From: an uncultured Clostridia bacterium
GTDB lineage: Bacteria; Bacillota; Clostridia; Christensenellales; Pumilibacteraceae
DNA: 9,493 bases
Direction: 5' to 3'
Assembly (NCBI GenBank): GCA_947385185.1
Contig: CANDJX010000061.1
Coordinates: 1-9,493 of the forward strand
The position numbers and the translations under genes were made by a program. Below, one piece after another: positions 5,847-9,493 of this stretch (positions are counted from its first letter, which is position 1; every line of letters begins with the position of its first letter). The notes beneath the pieces were generated by a model. That model was not told where the DNA came from and did not search any database. It saw nothing but the letters and a program-made list of their open reading frames with translations.

Positions 5847-5862
5847 TCCCGTGTGGTATAAT
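5834..5862 (+). promoter_or_regulatory. near-consensus promoter for the fumarase pair, predicted leaderless start
   Basis: TTGACT (5834-5839), a 17-nt spacer and TATAAT (5857-5862), then six bases and ATG 5869. The geometry is the mirror image of the walJ promoter, and the two -35 boxes are one base apart within the palindrome TTGACTTTGTCAA (5834-5846). RNA polymerase probably cannot occupy both -35 boxes at once, so the two promoters may compete. Confidence 0.9.
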
Positions 5863-5868
5863 CTCGGT

Positions 5869-6702
5869 ATGTATAATTGCAAAGATATTGTTTTAAGGCT
5901 CTCCGAAGCGATAGACGGCGCGCTCAAGAAAGTGGACGGCGACGTTCTGAACTTTCTCAAAGCCGCCTATGAAAACGAGGATAACGAACGCGCAAAGTGG
6001 GCGCTCGGACAGATCATAGAAAACGACGAAGTCGCCGAACGCACGGACAGTTATCCTTGCCAGGACACCGGAGTCGCCATGCTTATGGTCACCGTCGGAC
6101 AGGACGCGACGTTCGACGGACCGCTCGCGGACGCGCTCGAAGAAGGCGTGCGGCTCGGATATAAGGACGGGCGCAAATCTATCGCCGACCCGCTGACGAG
6201 GATCAACACGCGCGACAACACGCCGCCCGTCGTTTATTACGACGTTGTGCCGGGAGACGGGCTGACCGTAAAATTCCTTGCCAAAGGCGCGGGAAGCGAA
6301 AACATGGGCGGAGTCAGAATGCTCACCCCGTCCAAGGGCAGACGCGGCATAATCGACGCGGTGGTAAGCATAGTAAAGGAAGCGGGCGCGAACCCCTGCC
6401 CGCCCATTCTTCTCGGGATAGGAGTGGGCGGCACTATGGATAAAGCCGCGCTGCTGTCCAAACTCGCATTACTCAGAAAGTGCGGCGAAAGCTCGCCCGA
6501 TCCCGACATCGCTTCGCTCGAACGCGACGTGCTCGACGCGGTCAACGCGCTCGGAATAGGCGCGCAAGGGTTAGGCGGCAAACACACCGCGCTCGCCTGC
6601 GCGATCGAAACGGCCCCGACGCACATAGGTATGCTCCCCGTCGCGGTCACCGTTCAGTGCCACAGCGTCAGACACGCGGAGGTGAAATTCAATGAACGTT
6701 AA
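5869..6702 (+). CDS. class I fumarate hydratase / L-tartrate dehydratase alpha subunit
   Basis: 277 aa. Together with the beta subunit it forms an oxygen-sensitive [4Fe-4S] hydro-lyase, most likely interconverting fumarate and malate; tartrate is an alternative the sequence cannot exclude. Three cysteines fit the cluster ligands: Cys64 in PCQDTG, Cys177 in ANPCPP and Cys264 in TVQCHSVRHAEV. GAGSENMGGVRML (140-152), GIGVGGTMDKA and GLGGKHTAL are further family motifs. In phase the frame is open back to 5185, but that part is antisense to walJ. The start MYNCKDIVLRL fits the family N-terminus, and the promoter -10 box ends six bases before this ATG, so no earlier start is transcribed. No SD precedes it. 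The last 11 bases overlap the beta subunit gene. Function is sure at family level. Confidence 0.93.
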   Translation: MYNCKDIVLRLSEAIDGALKKVDGDVLNFLKAAYENEDNERAKWALGQIIENDEVAERTDSYPCQDTGVAMLMVTVGQDATFDGPLADALEEGVRLGYKDGRKSIADPLTRINTRDNTPPVVYYDVVPGDGLTVKFLAKGAGSENMGGVRMLTPSKGRRGIIDAVVSIVKEAGANPCPPILLGIGVGGTMDKAALLSKLALLRKCGESSPDPDIASLERDVLDAVNALGIGAQGLGGKHTALACAIETAPTHIGMLPVAVTVQCHSVRHAEVKFNER

Positions 6703-7207
6703 ACTCATGACGAACGAAACGGACGTGACCGGGCTTAAAGCGGGCGACGCGGTTTCTTTTTCGGGGATCGTATACACGGCGCGCGACGCGGCGCATAAGC
6801 GCATGACCGAAGCGGCGGCGGAAGGCAGACCCCTGCCCTTCGATCTTCGCGGCGCGGCGATATATTACGCAGGACCTACGCCGACGAGAGAGGGCGAAAT
6901 AATCGGGTCGTGCGGACCGACTACGAGCACGCGCATGGACGACTATACGCCCGCGCTTCTGGATCTCGGACTGAAAATCATGATCGGCAAAGGCAAACGA
7001 AGCAAAGAAGTCGTCGACGGTATGGTGAAAAACAAAGCCGTATATCTTATCGCGGTCGGCGGCGCGGCGGCGCTCGTCAAAAGCCGCATAACGTCTTGCG
7101 AGGACGTCGCCTACCCCGACCTCGGCTGCGAAGCGGTGCGAAAGCTGACGGTAAAAGATCTGCCCCTTCTCGTCGCTATAGATTCGCGCGGAAACAGCAT
7201 ACTGTAA
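6692..7207 (+). CDS. class I fumarate hydratase / L-tartrate dehydratase beta subunit
   Basis: 171 aa, normal for the beta subunit as a separate protein. It completes the active site of the alpha-beta hydro-lyase. Family marks: GDAVSFSGIVYTARDAAHKRM (18-38), IYYAGPTP (57-64), GPTTSTRMD (75-83), IGKGKRS (98-104) and AVGGAAAL (121-128). ATG 6692 lies inside the alpha gene end with a strong SD (GGAGGTG) seven bases upstream, in contrast to the SD-less alpha start, so beta is translated by normal or coupled initiation from the same mRNA. An intrinsic terminator follows within 20-100 bases. As an Fe-S enzyme it fits an anaerobe's partial TCA cycle, though no other TCA gene is in view. Confidence 0.93.
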   Translation: MNVKLMTNETDVTGLKAGDAVSFSGIVYTARDAAHKRMTEAAAEGRPLPFDLRGAAIYYAGPTPTREGEIIGSCGPTTSTRMDDYTPALLDLGLKIMIGKGKRSKEVVDGMVKNKAVYLIAVGGAAALVKSRITSCEDVAYPDLGCEAVRKLTVKDLPLLVAIDSRGNSIL

Positions 7208-7225
7208 GATAAATCTTATAAAGTT

Positions 7226-7306
7226 AAAGAGCCGCAAAACCGAAATGCATCCCAAAATTCGGACAAACTTTAGAGTGCATTTCAAAAAATATGCGACTCT
7301 TTTTTC
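7226..7306 (+). terminator. intrinsic terminator after the fumarase operon, with nested stems
   Basis: An outer stem AAAGAGcCGCA (7226-7236) pairs with TGCGaCTCTTT (7292-7302) with one mismatch and runs into T residues up to 7305. A perfect inner stem GAAATGCA (7242-7249) pairs with TGCATTTC (7276-7283). A competing short stem CCGAA (7240-7244) with TTCGG (7258-7262) could form first. The structure is long for a plain terminator. Confidence 0.78.
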
Positions 7307-7330
7307 GTTATCCTTTTGAAACGGAATAAA

Positions 7331-7362
7331 AAATGCAATAATTTTCATGAAGAAATGCAATT
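7331..7362 (+). promoter_or_regulatory. candidate operator: direct repeat AAATGCAAT flanking TTCATGAA
   Basis: AAATGCAAT occurs at 7331-7339 and again at 7354-7362, 23 bases apart, with the perfect palindrome TTCATGAA (7344-7351) between them. The second copy runs into the -35 box of the GH2 promoter. The position suits a regulator of sugar use, but no regulator gene is in the window, and AT-rich sequence gives such matches by chance. Confidence 0.35.
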
Positions 7363-7389
7363 GAAATATATACGGATATGTGCTATACT
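7361..7389 (+). promoter_or_regulatory. promoter of the GH2 glycosidase gene
   Basis: TTGAAA (7361-7366), a 17-nt spacer and TATACT (7384-7389), with a predicted start near 7396 and a leader of about 20 bases carrying the SD AGGGAG (7404-7409) before ATG 7416. A second ATG at 7411 overlaps it out of frame (five codons, SD too close). Confidence 0.85.
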
Positions 7390-7415
7390 GATAAAAAAGC
7401 AAAAGGGAGAATGAA

Positions 7416-9326
7416 ATGCGAATCGTAAAAAACTTAAACGACGGCTGGAAATTTACGTTGGACGGCAAAACGTCGGACGTCGATATCCCGCACACCTGGA
7501 ACGGCGAGGACGGACAAAGCGGAGGCAACAATTACAGACGCACGGTCGCGACGTATGAAAAAACTTTTCCGCGCCCCGCGCTCGAAACTCGCGGCAAAGC
7601 GTATCTCGAATTCAAAGGCGTGAATTCGTCGTGCAGAGTTTTCCTGAACGGCTCGGAGATCTGCGCGCACGACGGCGGCTATTCGACGTTCCGCGTAAAC
7701 GTGACCGATTTTCTGAGCGACGAAAACGCGCTTAAAGTCGAAGTCGACAACCGCGCGAACGAAACGGTCTATCCGCAGACCGCAGATTTCACTTTTTACG
7801 GCGGCATATACCGCGACGTAAACCTCGTTACGGTAAGCGAAAACCACTTCGATCTCGACTATTACGGCGGACCGGGAATCAAAGTCACGCCGACGGTAGA
7901 GGACGGCGACGGCAAAGCGAAAATCGAAACGTTCGTTTCGGGAAGCGGCGACGTGCATATCACGATTTCGGACGCGGACGGCAATACGGTCGCCGAAGGA
8001 TGCGGCGGCACGTTCATCGTAAAAGACGCGCGTCTGTGGGACGGCGTCAAAGACCCGTATCTGTACACGGCGAAAGCTGCCCTTTCCGTAAACGGTAATA
8101 CCGTAGACGAGATCGAAGCGGCGTTCGGATTCAGGACGTTCCGCGTCGATCCCGAGCTCGGATTTTTCCTCAACGGTCGGTCTTATCCGCTTCGCGGCGT
8201 ATGCCGGCATCAGGACAGACCGAAGATCGGCAACGCAATCACGCGCGCCATGCACGAGGAGGACGTCGGGCTTATATGCGACGTGGGAGCGAACACCGTT
8301 CGTCTCGCCCACTATCAGCACGACGATTATTTTTACGACCTGTGCGACCGCAAAGGTCTGATCGTATGGGCGGAGATCCCGTATATATCCAGGCATATGA
8401 ACGGCGCGGACGAAAACGCGATGAACCAGATGCGCGAGCTTATAACTCAGGAATACAACCATCCGTCCATAGTATGCTGGGGGCTTTCGAACGAAATAAC
8501 CATGCACGGCGCGGGCGACGACAGGCTGGCATTCCACAAAAAACTCAACGATTTCTGTCACGCTTACGACCCGACGCGGCTCACCGTCATTGCGGTATAT
8601 ATGGTCGCGGGCGTCCGCAACAAACTGAATTACGTGCCCGATCTCGTGTCGTACAATCTGTATCACGGTTGGTATCTCCCCTTCTTCTCGCTGTCGGGCA
8701 AAAAACTCGACAGATTCCATAAAGCGCACCCGGCGACGCCGCTCGGTCTGTCCGAATACGGCGCGGAAGCCATGCCGAACCTGCACAGCGTAAAACCGAA
8801 ACGCGGCGACAACACCGAAGAATTTCAGTGTTTGTTCCATGAAAAATATCTCGACATAATCGAGTCCCGTCCTTACATATGGGCGACTCACGTATGGAAT
8901 ATGTTCGATTTCGCAGCCGACGCGCGCAACCAGGGCGGCGAACCGGGCATGAATCACAAAGGGCTCGTGACCTTCGACCGCAAAACGAAGAAAGACGCGT
9001 TCTGGCTGTATAAGGCGCACTGGTCGGACGAAAAATTCGTACACATATGCGGAAAACGCTTCACGCGGCGTTCGGGTAAGACCGTTACCGTAAAAGTATA
9101 TTCGAACAACGACGAGGTCGAGCTTTTCGTAAACGGAAAATCCGCAGGCAAAAAACGCGGCGCATATAAGTTCGAATTTACGTTCCCGCTCGAAGAAACG
9201 AACGCTATAGAAGCGAGAAGCGGCGGACTGACGGACGAGCTCGTCATAACGAAAGTCAACTCCCCCGACCCGGCTTATAAGCTCTCGAAAAAGAATAAAG
9301 GCAGCAACAAGAGCTGGGAAAAGTAA
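7416..9326 (+). CDS. GH2 family glycosidase (beta-galactosidase / beta-glucuronidase type)
   Basis: 636 aa, no signal peptide, so it acts on imported oligosaccharides in the cytoplasm. Order: sugar-binding jelly-roll domain (about 1-140: LNDGWKF ... IPHTWNGEDG ... YLEFKGVNSSCRVFLNG ... YGGIYRDV), immunoglobulin-like domain (about 150-243), TIM barrel (about 245-540: GVCRHQDRP, WGLSNE with acid/base Glu360, GLSEYGAEA with nucleophile Glu447, WNMFDFA), and a C-terminal Ig-like/DUF4982-type domain (about 545-615: VKVYSNNDEVELFVNGKSAG). A lysine- and serine-rich tail ends it. Both catalytic glutamates are present. Beta-galactosidase is the best guess; beta-glucuronidase and related activities share this layout. 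ATG 7416 has the SD AGGGAG and its own promoter, and a terminator follows, so it is transcribed alone. No transporter lies nearby within the window. Confidence 0.93.
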   Translation: MRIVKNLNDGWKFTLDGKTSDVDIPHTWNGEDGQSGGNNYRRTVATYEKTFPRPALETRGKAYLEFKGVNSSCRVFLNGSEICAHDGGYSTFRVNVTDFLSDENALKVEVDNRANETVYPQTADFTFYGGIYRDVNLVTVSENHFDLDYYGGPGIKVTPTVEDGDGKAKIETFVSGSGDVHITISDADGNTVAEGCGGTFIVKDARLWDGVKDPYLYTAKAALSVNGNTVDEIEAAFGFRTFRVDPELGFFLNGRSYPLRGVCRHQDRPKIGNAITRAMHEEDVGLICDVGANTVRLAHYQHDDYFYDLCDRKGLIVWAEIPYISRHMNGADENAMNQMRELITQEYNHPSIVCWGLSNEITMHGAGDDRLAFHKKLNDFCHAYDPTRLTVIAVYMVAGVRNKLNYVPDLVSYNLYHGWYLPFFSLSGKKLDRFHKAHPATPLGLSEYGAEAMPNLHSVKPKRGDNTEEFQCLFHEKYLDIIESRPYIWATHVWNMFDFAADARNQGGEPGMNHKGLVTFDRKTKKDAFWLYKAHWSDEKFVHICGKRFTRRSGKTVTVKVYSNNDEVELFVNGKSAGKKRGAYKFEFTFPLEETNAIEARSGGLTDELVITKVNSPDPAYKLSKKNKGSNKSWEK

Positions 9327-9384
9327 CAACGACTCATTTATTTATCTCGCGACGTAACCTCCATAGAAAATCACGACCGAGATT

Positions 9385-9428
9385 AAAAAAGCGATATCGC
9401 GGAGCACATACCGCGGTATCGCTTTTTT
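9385..9428. terminator. bidirectional intrinsic terminator after the GH2 gene
   Basis: An 18-bp stem (9385-9402 with 9411-9428) has one G-T wobble and an 8-nt loop. It begins with six A and ends with six T, so it can stop transcription from either side. It lies about 60 bases after the GH2 stop, suggesting that a convergent gene may lie beyond the contig end. Confidence 0.92.
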
Positions 9429-9449
9429 GCTTCGAAGTATTTTATTTAT

Positions 9450-9493
9450 AGATCGGAAGAGCGTCGTGTAGGGAAAGAGTGTGCTTGTCAGTG
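9450..9493 (+). other. Illumina TruSeq-type adapter sequence (not genomic)
   Basis: From A9450 the sequence reads AGATCGGAAGAGCGTCGTGT and continues to 9482 exactly as the 33-nt TruSeq universal-side adapter. It is followed by eight bases (GCTTGTCA, 9483-9490) in the place of an i5 index, then GTG, which fits the start of the constant part after the index. Genomic sequence therefore ends at about 9449. Confidence 0.97.

Noticed and set aside
5185..5868. N-terminal extension of the fumarase alpha frame (a 505-aa open frame)
   Set aside because: The extra 228 codons are antisense to walJ, have arginine/histidine-rich shadow composition, and the promoter lies between them and the real ATG.
7434..9329. 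631-aa minus-strand open frame opposite the GH2 gene
   Set aside because: It mirrors the GH2 gene along its whole length; the GC-rich third positions of GH2 remove stop codons on the opposite strand, and no domain is recognisable.
1..9449. CRISPR array, tRNA or rRNA genes
   Set aside because: No regularly spaced repeats, no cloverleaf with TTCGA-type arm and no rRNA-like stretch were found by eye on either strand.

Overview
The window looks like the end of a short-read contig from an uncultured clostridial (Firmicutes) bacterium, probably from a gut-type community. The lineage call rests on four things: Gram-positive SD sequences (GGAGGTG, AAAGGAG), TTGACA/TATAAT promoters with 17-nt spacers, the walJ ... 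rlmH neighbourhood, and a Firmicutes-type set of genes (a peptidase resembling gamma-D-glutamyl-diamino acid endopeptidases, a two-subunit fumarase, a surface protein with an InlB repeat). The last 44 bases are not genomic. They match an Illumina TruSeq-type adapter with an apparent 8-nt index, so the contig simply stops there.

Left part (1-2200, minus strand, AT-rich in its non-coding stretches): an accessory surface-protein locus. Read right to left it holds a promoter and leader (copy 2) followed by a gutted gene relic, then a second diverged copy of the same promoter and leader (copy 1) driving a 267-aa membrane-anchored protein with one InlB-type repeat. Two nucleotides after that stop codon comes the SD of a 50-aa secreted reading frame, which runs out of frame into a Hint (hedgehog/intein) domain that leaves the window at the left edge.

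Middle part (2201-5811, minus strand): five housekeeping-type genes in one direction, walJ (MBL-fold), a CPBP-family membrane protease, rlmH, an M14 zinc peptidase and tadA, closed by a clear intrinsic terminator. In many Firmicutes walJ, htrA and rlmH are neighbours; here a CPBP protease sits in the htrA place.

Right part (5869-9428, plus strand): a class I fumarase/tartrate dehydratase alpha-beta pair with a terminator, then a monocistronic cytoplasmic GH2 glycosidase with its own promoter and a strong, probably bidirectional terminator.

The most striking signal is the 57-bp gap between walJ and the fumarase. It carries two back-to-back near-consensus promoters whose -35 boxes form one palindrome, and each -10 box ends exactly 6 nt before an ATG. 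Both mRNAs are therefore predicted to begin at the start codon (leaderless), while other genes here carry good SD sites. No CRISPR array, rRNA, tRNA, transposase or new defence system was seen.
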